Source of the DNA: Bauldia sp.
Lineage (GTDB): Bacteria > Pseudomonadota > Alphaproteobacteria > Rhizobiales > Kaistiaceae
Reading direction: 5' to 3'
Assembly (NCBI GenBank): GCA_028284325.1
Contig: JANQRX010000003.1
Location: 186,001 to 250,000 of the forward strand
DNA length: 64,000 bases
Shown: positions 55,019 to 63,835 of the stretch, piece by piece
Numbering within the stretch: the first letter of the stretch is position 1
How the letters are laid out: each line of letters starts with the position of its first letter
The notes under the pieces: model-generated
Told to the model about the DNA's origin: nothing
What the model saw: the letters and a program-made list of their open reading frames with translations, nothing else
The model's database searches: none
Program-made: the position numbers and the translations under genes

Positions 55019-56135
55019 CGCCTACATCATCGCTGCGGCACGCACGTCGGTCACGACGCGCAGTGGGGAACTGCGCGACTGCAACTTCGACGTTCTGGGA
55101 GCGGCGGCGATCACCGGGTGTCTCGACCGGGCAGGACTCCGGCCCGACGATGTCGACGACATCATCCTGTCGAACGCGCTCGGCGCCGGCGGCAACCCCG
55201 CCAGGGTCACCGCGCTTGCCGCCGGCCTTCCCCGGACCGTGGCGGGCCTGACCATCGACCGGCAATGCGCCGGCGGACTGGACGCTGTCGGTGTCGCCGC
55301 GGCGATGATCGGCGCCGGCCAGGCGGATGTGCTCCTGGCCGGCGGCGCCGAATCGACCTCGCTGCGCCCGGAACGTCGCTTCCGTGACGCCTGGGGCAGC
55401 GAGCCGGAGCTTCGGAATCAGGCGCGGTTTGCCCCCGATGCGAACCACGACCCCGACATGGCGGAGGCCGCGGCACGGCTCGCCGACCGGCTGGGGCTTT
55501 CGCAACAGGACCAGGACGCCTGGGCCATCGCCAGCCACGCCAAGGCGCTTGATGCGGCCGACCGTGTGGCGGACGAGATCGCCAATCCACCGGGCGTCGT
55601 GCTGACCGGCGATCCCTTCGCGCGAGCCCTGACGCCGGAGGTGTGCGCCCGCGCACCGAAGCTCGCCGGAACGATCACCGCCGCCAATGCCGCTGTGGCC
55701 GCCGACGGCGCGGCCATGCTGGCCGTGGTCGCGCGCCCGACCCTCGACCGGCTGTCGCCGACGCACGCGCTTCGGATCGTCGCGACGGCAACCGTCGGCG
55801 GCGATCCGGCCATGCCCGGCCTGGCGCCGGTGGCCGCGATCGGGAAGGTCCTTCAAGCGACCGGCATGACCTCGCGCGACTTCGCCGCCGTTGAGATCAT
55901 GGAGGCTTACGCCTGCCAGGCCATGGCCTGCGTCGATGCCGCGGGACTCGATTCGACCCGCATCAACCGTGGCGGCGGTGGGTTGGCGCGCGGCCACCCG
56001 ACCGGAGCCTCGGGCGCCGTTCTGGCCGTGCGGCTGTTCCACGAGTTGCGCGCGACGGGCGGGCGCGGTCTCGCGGCCATCGCCGCAGCCGGCGGGATTG
56101 GTACGGCGATGGTGGTCGAAACCGTCGAGACCTAG
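55008..56135 (+). CDS. Thiolase-family protein lacking the second catalytic Cys (YhfS-like)
   Basis: A 375-residue thiolase fold (acetyl-CoA acetyltransferase family). The acyl-accepting Cys87 is in LTIDRQCAGGLDAVG. The His motif is GGGGLARGHPTGASGA and the Asn-Glu-Ala-Phe element appears as EIMEAYACQAMA. The usual C-terminal Cys-x-GGG motif instead reads AIAAAGGIG, with Ala in place of the general-base cysteine. It may therefore have altered chemistry (a condensing or transfer role). The start at 55008 (ARDAYIIAAARTSVT) overlaps the ligase stop. Its stop is nine bases from the end of convergent bioY. Confidence 0.82.
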   Translation: MARDAYIIAAARTSVTTRSGELRDCNFDVLGAAAITGCLDRAGLRPDDVDDIILSNALGAGGNPARVTALAAGLPRTVAGLTIDRQCAGGLDAVGVAAAMIGAGQADVLLAGGAESTSLRPERRFRDAWGSEPELRNQARFAPDANHDPDMAEAAARLADRLGLSQQDQDAWAIASHAKALDAADRVADEIANPPGVVLTGDPFARALTPEVCARAPKLAGTITAANAAVAADGAAMLAVVARPTLDRLSPTHALRIVATATVGGDPAMPGLAPVAAIGKVLQATGMTSRDFAAVEIMEAYACQAMACVDAAGLDSTRINRGGGGLARGHPTGASGAVLAVRLFHELRATGGRGLAAIAAAGGIGTAMVVETVET

Positions 56136-56144
56136 ACCGAACCG

Positions 56145-56690
56145 CTAGTCGCGCGCCGCGACCAGACCCGGCCGCAGCCGGTGGAGCGCCTCAACCGTCA
56201 CGCCAGCGACGACGGCCTTCACCAGATCGCCGGGCACGAATGGCGCGGCGAAGCCCGTCGCCGTCAGAAGGTCCTTGTCGAGGACAACCGCCATGCCCGG
56301 TATCCCGAACGCATACATCACGACGATGCCGCCCAGAATACTGGCGATGAGAGCCCTCCAGAATACCGCCGCCGGGCGCCCCTGTTCCATCAGCCAGCCG
56401 GTCACGAAGGCCGCAATCGGCCAGCCGATCAGGAAGCCGACCGAAGGTCCGGCGAACACGCCGAGGCCGCCGCGTCCACCGGCGAGGAACGGCAGGCCGA
56501 TCGCCACCAGCGCCAGGAAGAGCAGGACTGCAAGCGCCCCCCTGCGCGCGCCGAGAACCGCGCCGGCGAGCATGACGCCAAGGCTCTGGGCGGTGATCGG
56601 AACACCGGAGACCAGATTGAATTTGGGGAGAAGCCCCAGCACCACGATCAACGCCGCAAACAGGGCGATTTGGACAAGATTGCGTTCCAC
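56145..56690 (-). CDS. bioY: Biotin transporter substrate-binding subunit BioY
   Basis: BioY is the S-component that captures biotin at the inner membrane. The 181-residue protein has about six membrane helices, the family motif GVPITAQSLGVMLAGAVLGA, then RRGALAVLLFLALVAIGLPF and LAGGRGGLGVFAGPSVGFLI with the GPSxG-x-L signature. GTG 56690 is chosen because AGGAGA lies eight bases upstream and the product starts ERNLVQIALFAAL. It is the last gene of bioM-bioN-bioY, 19 bases after bioN. Confidence 0.93.
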   Translation of the reverse strand: MERNLVQIALFAALIVVLGLLPKFNLVSGVPITAQSLGVMLAGAVLGARRGALAVLLFLALVAIGLPFLAGGRGGLGVFAGPSVGFLIGWPIAAFVTGWLMEQGRPAAVFWRALIASILGGIVVMYAFGIPGMAVVLDKDLLTATGFAAPFVPGDLVKAVVAGVTVEALHRLRPGLVAARD

Positions 56691-56709
56691 GAGAGAGTCT
56701 CCTGCTGGA

Positions 56710-57318
56710 TCAATGTACCGCCGCGACACCGCCGCGGGCACGCAAGGCATCGGCGACACGGTCCGCGTCATCGAGAACAGCAGCGCCGATCGGCGCGACG
56801 AGCCGCCAGCGACCGGGCCTGATCGACCGCGCTCGCCACGATTCACGGACCAGTTCGGCCCGCTCGAGAAGGACGGGCGTGAACCGGATCACCATCCCCA
56901 TCGCTACCGATACGGCCCGGGGATTGACCCCCAGCGGCCGCAACGGCGTCAGCAACCTGCTGACAAGCCCCATCATCACCTTGAGCGGCGTCGTCATGGT
57001 CACGACGTTGGCGAGAAGGACGAGCGTGACCAGCCTGAGCGCGGTCGCGACACCTTCCGCGACCTGCCCGAAGATCACGTGAAACGCGATCAGCAGGCCG
57101 ACCATGAACCATAGCGGCCGGATCAGGCGAAAGGTTTGTTTGAGCACCGCCGGGCCCAGCGACGCGGTGAGCGCCAGCGCGACGACGAGGCTGACGGCCA
57201 GGATCCGGAGATCGCCGACGGGAAACAACGCCGTCGAAGCGACCGCAAGGCCGATGAGCTTGACGCCGGCAGGCAGGCGGTGGGCCCAGGATCGGCCGGG
57301 AACGGCAAGGCTTAGCAC
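56710..57318 (-). CDS. bioN: ECF transporter transmembrane protein BioN (EcfT)
   Basis: A 202-residue membrane T-component that couples ATPase to BioY. Hydrophobic segments include LIGLAVASTALFPVG, LAVSLVVALALTAS and WFMVGLLIAFHVIFG. The two coupling signature motifs appear as PLKVMMGLVSRLLTPLRPLG-adjacent sequence and RESWRARSIRPGRW (Ala-Arg-Ser type box that docks in the ATPase groove). The GTG start overlaps the bioM stop (CCGTGCTAAG), so the genes are tightly coupled. Confidence 0.88.
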   Translation of the reverse strand: MLSLAVPGRSWAHRLPAGVKLIGLAVASTALFPVGDLRILAVSLVVALALTASLGPAVLKQTFRLIRPLWFMVGLLIAFHVIFGQVAEGVATALRLVTLVLLANVVTMTTPLKVMMGLVSRLLTPLRPLGVNPRAVSVAMGMVIRFTPVLLERAELVRESWRARSIRPGRWRLVAPIGAAVLDDADRVADALRARGGVAAVH

Positions 57319-58067
57319 GGCGTTTCGCTCTCCATCGCCTGCAGGAAGCGCGGCATCACCACCTCGCGCGGCCCGTGTTCGGCCAGCCCGCCGTCCGCGA
57401 GCCAGATCAGGTCGTCGACGGCGGCGAGATCGTCGACATCGTGGCTGATCAGCACCACGTGCTGGGGCAAGCCGGCAATCAACGCGCGCATGCGGGCCGC
57501 GGTCGGAATGTCGAGGCTGGTATAGGGTTCGTCGAAGACGAGCAACCGCGGTTCCATGGCCACCACCGCCATCAGGCACAGAAGGTGCTTCTGGCCGTGG
57601 GAGAGCAGCCGGACGGGCTCGGTTTCCCACGACGATGCCCCGAAGCGCGCCAGGACCTCGCGCACGCGACGTGTGATCTCCTCGTCGCCGAGACCGGCAT
57701 TCTCCAGCCCGAAACGCATCTCCTCGCCGACGGTCGGGAAGATGATCTGCCGGTCCGGATCCTGGAAGATCATGCCAACGTTGCGCAGCGCGAAGGCGCG
57801 ATCGGCAAAGACATCGCCGCCGAACACCCGGAGCGTGCCGTCCACCGGTTCGTCCAGCCCGACCAGCAGACGGGCCAGGCTCGACTTGCCGGAACCGTTG
57901 CCGCCGACGATGCCGATGCGGCGCGCGTTCGTGGTCAGGCTGATGTCACGGAAGACTTCGCGGCCCTCGCGCACACAGGCGACGCGATCAAGCGCCAGGC
58001 ATGGCGCGCTCGTCTGGTCATCCCCGGTGCTGCCAACGGCCGGAGCAACGTCCGCCATGATGTTCAT
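57312..58067 (-). CDS. bioM: ECF transporter ATPase BioM
   Basis: A 251-residue ABC ATPase: Walker A IGIVGGNGSGKSSLARLL, Q-loop MIFQDPDRQIIFPTVGEEM, signature RLLSHGQKHLLCLMAVVAM, Walker B PRLLVFDEPYTSLD and switch His VVLISHDVDD. The signature has LSHGQ where LSGGQ is usual. It powers BioMNY biotin uptake. In-frame ATGs at 58067 and 58058 are both possible starts. It is the first gene of the operon and is divergent from the GyrI-like gene. No BioR or BirA operator was recognised upstream. Confidence 0.92.
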   Translation of the reverse strand: MNIMADVAPAVGSTGDDQTSAPCLALDRVACVREGREVFRDISLTTNARRIGIVGGNGSGKSSLARLLVGLDEPVDGTLRVFGGDVFADRAFALRNVGMIFQDPDRQIIFPTVGEEMRFGLENAGLGDEEITRRVREVLARFGASSWETEPVRLLSHGQKHLLCLMAVVAMEPRLLVFDEPYTSLDIPTAARMRALIAGLPQHVVLISHDVDDLAAVDDLIWLADGGLAEHGPREVVMPRFLQAMESETPC

Positions 58068-58198
58068 CCGCTGCCGCCCGAGTCGACGTCATTGGGGGCC
58101 TCGGGCGCCCGCCGCCGACGGTCCACCGAGGCGTTGATCCACTTCATTGTGGTACCGCCCGCAAGTTCCCAAATGTCATAGGAGGAGGACATTGAACG

Positions 58199-58666
58199 AT
58201 GACCACCTACGAGATCATTGAATCGACGCCCCGCACTTACCTTTATGTCGAGCGATCGTCGAGCATGGATCCGGCCGACATCAGCCGGGCCATGGGCGAG
58301 GCCTTCCACGCGGTGGCTGCCTTCATGCAGCAGAACGGCATCGCCTTCACGGGGCCTGCGCTGTCGGCCTACTACACCTTTTCACCGGAGAAGCTCGATT
58401 TTCGCAGCGGATTCTTCGTCGCAGACGACGATGCCGGCAAGGCCGCCGGTGACATCAAGGCCGACATAACGCCCGCCGGACGGGTCCTCTTCCTCACCCA
58501 TGTCGGGCCCTACGCCGGGCTCCGCCAGACCTACGCCGACATGATGACGTGGATGGAAGAGCAGAAACTGGAACACGGCGCCCCGACCTGGGAGGTCTAT
58601 GTCGACGACCCGGATTCGACCCCGGCCGAGAAGCTGCGGACGGAGATCTTCGTCACGCTCGCCTGA
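58199..58666 (+). CDS. GyrI-like small-molecule-binding protein
   Basis: A 155-residue GyrI-like (AraC effector-binding fold) protein: TYEIIESTPRTYLYVERSSS, then GEAFHAVAAFMQQNG, VLFLTHVGPYAGLRQTYADM and APTWEVYVDDPDSTPAEKLR-TEIFV. The TEI(Y/F)xP-like ending is typical. Stand-alone members bind or hydrolyse amphipathic ligands or inhibit gyrase toxins; the role here is unknown. It lies alone between bioM (divergent) and the large secreted protein gene (convergent). Confidence 0.85.
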   Translation: MTTYEIIESTPRTYLYVERSSSMDPADISRAMGEAFHAVAAFMQQNGIAFTGPALSAYYTFSPEKLDFRSGFFVADDDAGKAAGDIKADITPAGRVLFLTHVGPYAGLRQTYADMMTWMEEQKLEHGAPTWEVYVDDPDSTPAEKLRTEIFVTLA

Positions 58667-58712
58667 CGCGTCGCCGGAACAAGACGATCTCTGGCTGTAC
58701 GACCGCAGTCTC

Positions 58713-61700
58713 CTAGTTCGTCGGCACGCAGAACGGCCCGAGGCGAATGGTCCCCTTGGGGCAAGCCGGCAACTGCTGCTGCGGCCCCGTCTGAATCTGC
58801 GGCGTCTGCTGCGTCTGCGGCACCGTCGTCTGGCCCTGAGGCGCAGTCGTTTGCCCCTGCACATTGGGCGTCGGCCGTACCGGGCGCACGCGCTGGCAGT
58901 CGGGGAACGTGCCGGTCGTACCGGTCGGACACTCAAGCTTCAGACAGTTCGGCGGGATACCGATCGAACCGTCCGGACACCTCTGCGGCTGTGGCTGAGG
59001 CTGGGGTTGCGGCTGCTGTTGAGGCGTCTGCGGCTGCGGTTGCTGCGCTGGCGGCTGCCGGCAATCCGGCGGTGTGCCGATCTGACCGGCCGGGCACTCT
59101 GCACGCTCGCAATTGGGCGGCGTACCCGTCGTGCCAGCGGGGCATCGGTCGATTTGCGGCCGCGGACGCGGGGTCGGCGGCGGCGGTTCGGCCGGGTCTC
59201 CGGCCTGCGGATCACCACAGGACTGGCCGTTCCAGTTCTGACCTTCCGGACAACATTCGCCACCCGGCATCTGCCGTTCGATCGGGCAGACCGGTGGTGA
59301 GGCAATGCGCCTATCGTCGTCCTCGATCGGCGCCACCGGCGGGCACAACTGCGACGGCACGTTGATGGTGTCGCTCGCCATGTCGTTGACCGGGCTGAAG
59401 TTGAACACGGTGCCGCCGGGCGGCGCCTCGATCTGGGCCGTGTTGGTCAGTTCACAGACGGAGCCGTCATCGGGCACCAGAACGTCGATCCACAAGGGCG
59501 GCGTGACCGTCCCGGCCAGGAGGCCGATCGGACCCGGCGACGTGCAGACGTAATCGCCACCGTCCGGTCCGCAGATCGGCTGCGAGAAGAACGGCGAGGG
59601 CGCCAGCGCTGGATGGCTGAGCGTATCCCTGACCGTCAGGCCACCGAAGTAGTTGCCCGGGCCGGCGTTCGCGACGGCGATGGCGAAGCTGCACAACCAG
59701 CCTTCGGCCGCCACCGTGCAGCCGAACCCTTCCTTGAGCATCACGAGATCCGAGCTTCCCTCGGGCGGTTCGCAGTGCTCGGCCGGGATGGTGGCGAACG
59801 CGTTGTCGCTGTCGTCGGCCGGATTGGTGTTCTGCGGGCTGCCGCCCGGCGCGACGGTGATCGATGCCTCGTTCTCCAGGAAGCAGAGGCCGTCCGCCTC
59901 GGCCACGGCCTTGGGGATGATCGCCGCCATGAAGACGCCGGTGACATCCCCGGGCGCCAGCGACGCGCCGGCCTGCGTGCAGGTGTAGTTGGCCGGACCG
60001 CCCACGCAGGTGAAGTCGGGACTGGTTACCAGAAGGGCGCCGTGGGAGAGCGTGTCTTCGAACACGATGTCGCCGTTATAGGTGCCGCCGCCGGGCTCGT
60101 TCTGGATGAACACCTGGTAGAAGCAGGCCCAGTCGGGTCCGAAATCGGCGCAGAGCGCGTCCGAGTGTTTCTCAAGGATGAGATTGGTCGTGTCGCCGGA
60201 GGGCGGCGGGCAATCGACGCCCGGCACCGTGGCCACGGCGGCGCCGAAATCGTTGGCGGGATTGCTGTCGCTGAATCCGGGCGGCCACACGAGCCGGGCA
60301 GCGTTGATCAGGCTGCAAAGCTCCGTATCCGGCGGCAGCAGAACCTCCACGTCGAGATCGACACTGTCGCCCGGCCACAGGAGGACCGGCGGATAGTGGC
60401 AGTGATAATCGGACGGACCCGTGGGGAAGCACGCCCAGGGCGGGCTCGGATCGAAGTCCATGATGGCGCCGGGCGGGTTGGCCGGCAGCCAGTCCTTCAC
60501 CGTGAGCGGCCCCCAATAGGGCAGCGTGCCGGCATTGGTGATGCGCACCGTGTATTCGCACACCGGCCCAAGGCCGCTATCGACGCAGATTTCCTCCCGG
60601 GCGACCTTTTCGAGCTGCAGATCGATGGTGTTGATCGGCGGCGGCTCGAACGTCGGTGGCGGGATCAGGGGCGGGACGAAGATGCCCGTCGACCCCGGGC
60701 AAGGCTGCCAGATCTCCACGTCGCCCAGATGTCCCTGGCGCTCGGGGTCGACGAAGCTGGCGTCAAAATCGGTGAAATAGGACTGGAAGGGCGGGTCGTT
60801 GGCGGGCCGCACGAAGGCGTGAAACTGGCCCTGGAGGCCATGCACCGTCGCCGGACCGCCCGGCGCCAGTGTGGCTGCGAGCGCCGGATTGTCGCGGAGT
60901 GACTCGCCGGTCGCCCACAGGAACGTGTTGCATGTGCCGTCGATCAGCCGGCCCGTGGTGTCGTGGTCATAGCCCAGCGCAACGCCACCGGCGGCGTTGT
61001 AGCCGTCCGGGCGGAAGCCGATGGCGTAGTCCTCGGGCACCAGATGCCAAGTGCTGGGGGTGGCCGGATCGTCCGGGATTTCGCGGCTGTACCGCGCCAC
61101 CGAGCTGTCGAGGGGTTCGGCGAACTCTGTGTAATCATACGCATCGCGCTGGTCACCGCGCTGGGCCACGATCAAGCGCCCCGCTGCGTCGAACAGCATG
61201 TCGGTGATGGGATGGTCGCTGATGAGTTCGGTCGCGTCGAACTCCCACCGCGTATCGGGCAGGAAGCTGCCGTCGAGGCCGATTCCCACCGACCACACCG
61301 ACGGCCCGTCACCGACGGCATAGTAGAGGCGCCCGCCAAAGACGGTCATGCCCCAGACCCGCCGCTCGCGCTGGGTGTAGCCCCAGGTGGCGGGATTGTC
61401 GGTGCTGAACGCGGGACTGGCGATGGACATCACCACACCGCTGTCGGCGACCGGCGGCAATCCGACTGCGGTCCTGCCGGTCACGCCGTGGTCGTAGATA
61501 TCGGCGATGAAGCCAGCGGCGCTCAGCCGGTAAATCATGCCGGTATCGAGATCGGACACGAAGAACTGACGACTGCCGCGGTCGAACACGATATCGCCGA
61601 GGCCAGGGCCGGCATTGGCACCGATGCTCGTGAACAGCGTGATGGCGCCAGTGACGCCATCGACGCGGTAGATGCTGCCCGGGCTGCCGCCCGCGCCCCA

Positions 61701-62171
61701 CTGCCCGTCCATCCACTGTGCGCCCGGCTGACCGTTGCGCAGGCGTTCCGGTCGCCCGTCCGCATCGGCATCGGGAGCGACGATCTCGAGACCGTAGGCC
61801 GACGAGGCGGCGAGATAGATGTTGGGAACGGGTGCGTCGTCGAGGGTGATCGCAAACACCTGGCCGACGGTTCGCGCCGGAGCAACGAACACGATGGGCG
61901 ACGGGATCACCTGGCCCGCGGGCCCGGCCGTCGCCTGCAGGCGCTGGATGCGCATGGACGCGCCGTTCAGATCGATGAACGTCTCATCCAGCGCGTCGCC
62001 GGACGGGAAAGGCGGTACGGCGGGGGCCGCCCCGGAAAAACCGGTGACGATCGTGTCGCCCGGGAGATAGAGGCCGTCTTGCGCGGCCGCTGATCCGGCC
62101 AGGGCCGAGGCCAGAAGGCCCCCGCTCAGATGCAAAAACACGGAAGCTGCGCGCGTCGGTCGGCCGCTCAT
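58713..62171 (-). CDS. Very long secreted protein with DUF11-type repeats and Cys/Pro-rich tail
   Basis: A 1,152-residue exported protein. Signal peptide SVFLHLSGGLLASALAGSAA is followed by about 500 residues with propeller-like blocks (GLGDIVFDRGSRQFFVSDLD, GGRLYYAVGDGPSVWSVGIG). Three DUF11/CARDB-like beta-sandwich repeats come next, each opening with LQLEKVAREEICVDSGLGP-like or LILEKHSDALCADFGPDWAC-like sequence and carrying paired cysteines. The C-terminal roughly 200 residues are Pro/Gln-rich, with repeated CPAGTTGTPPNCERAECPAG-type units. The ATG at 62171 is chosen for its signal peptide. It probably sits on or beyond the outer surface as an adhesin or matrix protein. The export route is unknown, and no autotransporter barrel or sorting signal was seen. 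Confidence 0.8.
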   Translation of the reverse strand: MSGRPTRAASVFLHLSGGLLASALAGSAAAQDGLYLPGDTIVTGFSGAAPAVPPFPSGDALDETFIDLNGASMRIQRLQATAGPAGQVIPSPIVFVAPARTVGQVFAITLDDAPVPNIYLAASSAYGLEIVAPDADADGRPERLRNGQPGAQWMDGQWGAGGSPGSIYRVDGVTGAITLFTSIGANAGPGLGDIVFDRGSRQFFVSDLDTGMIYRLSAAGFIADIYDHGVTGRTAVGLPPVADSGVVMSIASPAFSTDNPATWGYTQRERRVWGMTVFGGRLYYAVGDGPSVWSVGIGLDGSFLPDTRWEFDATELISDHPITDMLFDAAGRLIVAQRGDQRDAYDYTEFAEPLDSSVARYSREIPDDPATPSTWHLVPEDYAIGFRPDGYNAAGGVALGYDHDTTGRLIDGTCNTFLWATGESLRDNPALAATLAPGGPATVHGLQGQFHAFVRPANDPPFQSYFTDFDASFVDPERQGHLGDVEIWQPCPGSTGIFVPPLIPPPTFEPPPINTIDLQLEKVAREEICVDSGLGPVCEYTVRITNAGTLPYWGPLTVKDWLPANPPGAIMDFDPSPPWACFPTGPSDYHCHYPPVLLWPGDSVDLDVEVLLPPDTELCSLINAARLVWPPGFSDSNPANDFGAAVATVPGVDCPPPSGDTTNLILEKHSDALCADFGPDWACFYQVFIQNEPGGGTYNGDIVFEDTLSHGALLVTSPDFTCVGGPANYTCTQAGASLAPGDVTGVFMAAIIPKAVAEADGLCFLENEASITVAPGGSPQNTNPADDSDNAFATIPAEHCEPPEGSSDLVMLKEGFGCTVAAEGWLCSFAIAVANAGPGNYFGGLTVRDTLSHPALAPSPFFSQPICGPDGGDYVCTSPGPIGLLAGTVTPPLWIDVLVPDDGSVCELTNTAQIEAPPGGTVFNFSPVNDMASDTINVPSQLCPPVAPIEDDDRRIASPPVCPIERQMPGGECCPEGQNWNGQSCGDPQAGDPAEPPPPTPRPRPQIDRCPAGTTGTPPNCERAECPAGQIGTPPDCRQPPAQQPQPQTPQQQPQPQPQPQPQRCPDGSIGIPPNCLKLECPTGTTGTFPDCQRVRPVRPTPNVQGQTTAPQGQTTVPQTQQTPQIQTGPQQQLPACPKGTIRLGPFCVPTN
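58984..59054 (-). repeat. Low-complexity Pro-Gln codon repeat
   Basis: Within the large secreted protein, the region encodes alternating proline and glutamine (PPAQQPQPQTPQQQPQPQPQ) through repeated C-C-G/C-A-G type codons. Such runs are prone to slippage, so length differences between strains are likely, and assembly here deserves care. Confidence 0.6.
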
Positions 62172-62417
62172 CGTCGTATCCCGTTTTGGAGCAAGTGTCC
62201 GCCGACACTCCGCACACGACCGGCGGCTCACGACTTCACCACTCTATCACAGCGGCGTGAGAATGGCAGTGTCCCCGGTAACGAGGTTGATGGCGGGTGA
62301 AGGCACGGGACGCTTTGGCGGCAGCATCCCGATGGCAGGGTTGATCAGCCGCTCGCAGCGGCTTCGGTATCTGTGATGGTCGTTCGCCTCCGTCGGCGAG
62401 CAGACACAGGGCAGACG

Positions 62418-63218
62418 TTAGCCCACCAGCCCCAGCTCTGCGTCGGATGCCGTCCCGGCGTACTTGTCGCGGGGCGGCCACGGCCGGTCTTGCCATTTCG
62501 GGTCGAACGCGAAGCTCGAGACCTTCCGCCCGTCGACCAAGGCCCCGTTGCCGGCGCCGAGGGCGTAATCGTAGTAGAGCTTGACGATCTCTTCCTCGCT
62601 CACCTGCCCCGTTGCCGGATGCGCCATACAGGCTTTCTGCCAAGCTCCGACCCGCTGATACCCGTCTTCGTCAGGCAGCTCGAAGTCCTCGTAGTAGGTC
62701 AAGAACCAGAACCGCTTGAACATCGGGGTGAAGACGGCCTCGGCCAGTCCGAAATCATCGAACAGGTAAGGCCCGACCGGACTGTGTTCCGTCAGAAAGC
62801 CGTCGATATCGCGATAGAGGCGCAACAGCTTGTCGCGATGCTCCTGCCTGCGCTCCGGATCCTGGTTCAGGACAAAGAGGTAGCCGGCCGTCGTGAACGG
62901 CCCCTCAGGGGCGATCAGCATCGACTCGACGGCATGCTCCCGCGGGTCGGTGCGGCGAAGCGGGCCGCCCTCCAGCACCTCGTCGAGATAGCGCAGGATC
63001 ACCAGGCTTTCCTTGAGGATGGTGCCGTCCGACGCCTCCAGGACCGGCAGCGCCGTGGTTCCCCGGGTCTTGGCCAGCAGCGCCGGATCGCGAGGCTTGG
63101 TGATATCGACCACGCGGAAGTCGACCGCGTGCTCCTGGCCGCGAAGGGCAAGGAGAATTTCCAGCCTTTGCGAGAAGGGACACACCGGAATGTGATGGAC
63201 GACGAGGCGGTCGGACAT
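62418..63218 (-). CDS. Glutathione S-transferase family protein
   Basis: A 266-residue GST-fold protein. The thioredoxin-like N-domain carries the catalytic-type CPFSQR motif (HHIPVCPFSQRLEILLALRG), cis-Pro in TTALPVLEASDG and ESLVILRYLDEVL. The helical C-domain follows (YLFDDFGLAEAVFTPMFKRF). The Cys suggests an omega/lambda-like thiol-transfer or dehydroascorbate-type role rather than classic conjugation. The ATG at 63218 (MSDRLVVHHIPV) is chosen over upstream in-frame codons. Located next to tRNA-Glu, with about 250 non-coding bases on its other side. Confidence 0.85.
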   Translation of the reverse strand: MSDRLVVHHIPVCPFSQRLEILLALRGQEHAVDFRVVDITKPRDPALLAKTRGTTALPVLEASDGTILKESLVILRYLDEVLEGGPLRRTDPREHAVESMLIAPEGPFTTAGYLFVLNQDPERRQEHRDKLLRLYRDIDGFLTEHSPVGPYLFDDFGLAEAVFTPMFKRFWFLTYYEDFELPDEDGYQRVGAWQKACMAHPATGQVSEEEIVKLYYDYALGAGNGALVDGRKVSSFAFDPKWQDRPWPPRDKYAGTASDAELGLVG

Positions 63219-63282
63219 GACGGGTCTACGTCGCACCAAGCCGTGCGACGGCGCCGTATTCGATCGTCGGGCTTTCCATGAT

Positions 63283-63358
63283 TGGTACTCCCTAGGGGAC
63301 TCGAACCCCTGTTTTCGCCGTGAGAGGGCGACGTCCTAGACCGCTAGACGAAGGGAGC
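63283..63358 (-). tRNA. tRNA-Glu (CTC)
   Basis: A 76-nucleotide cloverleaf on the minus strand. Acceptor GCTCCCT pairs with AGGGAGT, anticodon arm TCGCC-CTCTCAC-GGCGA gives anticodon CTC, T-arm contains GGTTCGAGTCC, and CCA is encoded. It reads GAG. The MnmA substrate tRNA-Glu(TTC) must be encoded elsewhere. Confidence 0.95.
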
Positions 63359-63441
63359 AAGCGGGCCGCTGCCCACGGATATAGCGATCCGGCCGCGGCC
63401 TTGGCAAGTGGCGCCGCGCAGGCGACGCCGCCGCGGCGGTC

Positions 63442-63813
63442 CTACTCGGTGACGTCCAGTCGGCCGACGACGTTGAGCGTTCCGGTGTCGACGACGAGGA
63501 CCACGTCGCGACCCTCGTCGTCATAGGCGAGGTACAGACGTCCACCCTCCGCGGTCACCGAGACAAGGCGCGCCGTTGCCGACAGGCCGTGATCGCTCCG
63601 CGACAGGGTCGGCACACTGTCGCCGGGGGCCAGCGGCGGCGCGCTGGTGTCCAGCGTAACGATCCGGTAGAGGATCGCACCGAAGACAGCGAAGATGCCG
63701 ACGCCGAGCGTCAGGCCGGCGATCAGCATCAGGCGCCTCAGCCGCGCCTGGACGCGTTCCAGGGTCGGATCGAGCGGGGCGTCGTCGTCCTGATGGTCGG
63801 GAAGCTGCGTCAT
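63442..63813 (-). CDS. Conserved single-pass membrane protein
   Basis: A 123-residue protein: charged N-terminus (TQLPDHQDDDAPLDPTLERV), one membrane helix (LMLIAGLTLGVGIFAVFGAI), and a small beta-rich domain (RLVSVTAEGGRLYLAYDDEG, VVLVVDTGTLNVVGRLDVTE). The last part resembles alphaproteobacterial small membrane proteins of unknown function that neighbour rluA, as here. ATG 63813 lies 22 bases from the divergent RluA-type start. No enzymatic motif is visible. Confidence 0.72.
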   Translation of the reverse strand: MTQLPDHQDDDAPLDPTLERVQARLRRLMLIAGLTLGVGIFAVFGAILYRIVTLDTSAPPLAPGDSVPTLSRSDHGLSATARLVSVTAEGGRLYLAYDDEGRDVVLVVDTGTLNVVGRLDVTE

Positions 63814-63835
63814 GGCAGGCGTCGATGAGCCTCGG

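Noticed and set aside
58068-58198. BioR or BirA operator before bioM
   Set aside because: No TTATMKATAA-type palindrome or BirA half-sites could be found by eye in the divergent region.
58984-59054. CRISPR-like or VNTR array
   Set aside because: The short repeats are in-frame Pro/Gln codons inside a coding region, with no spacers or cas genes.
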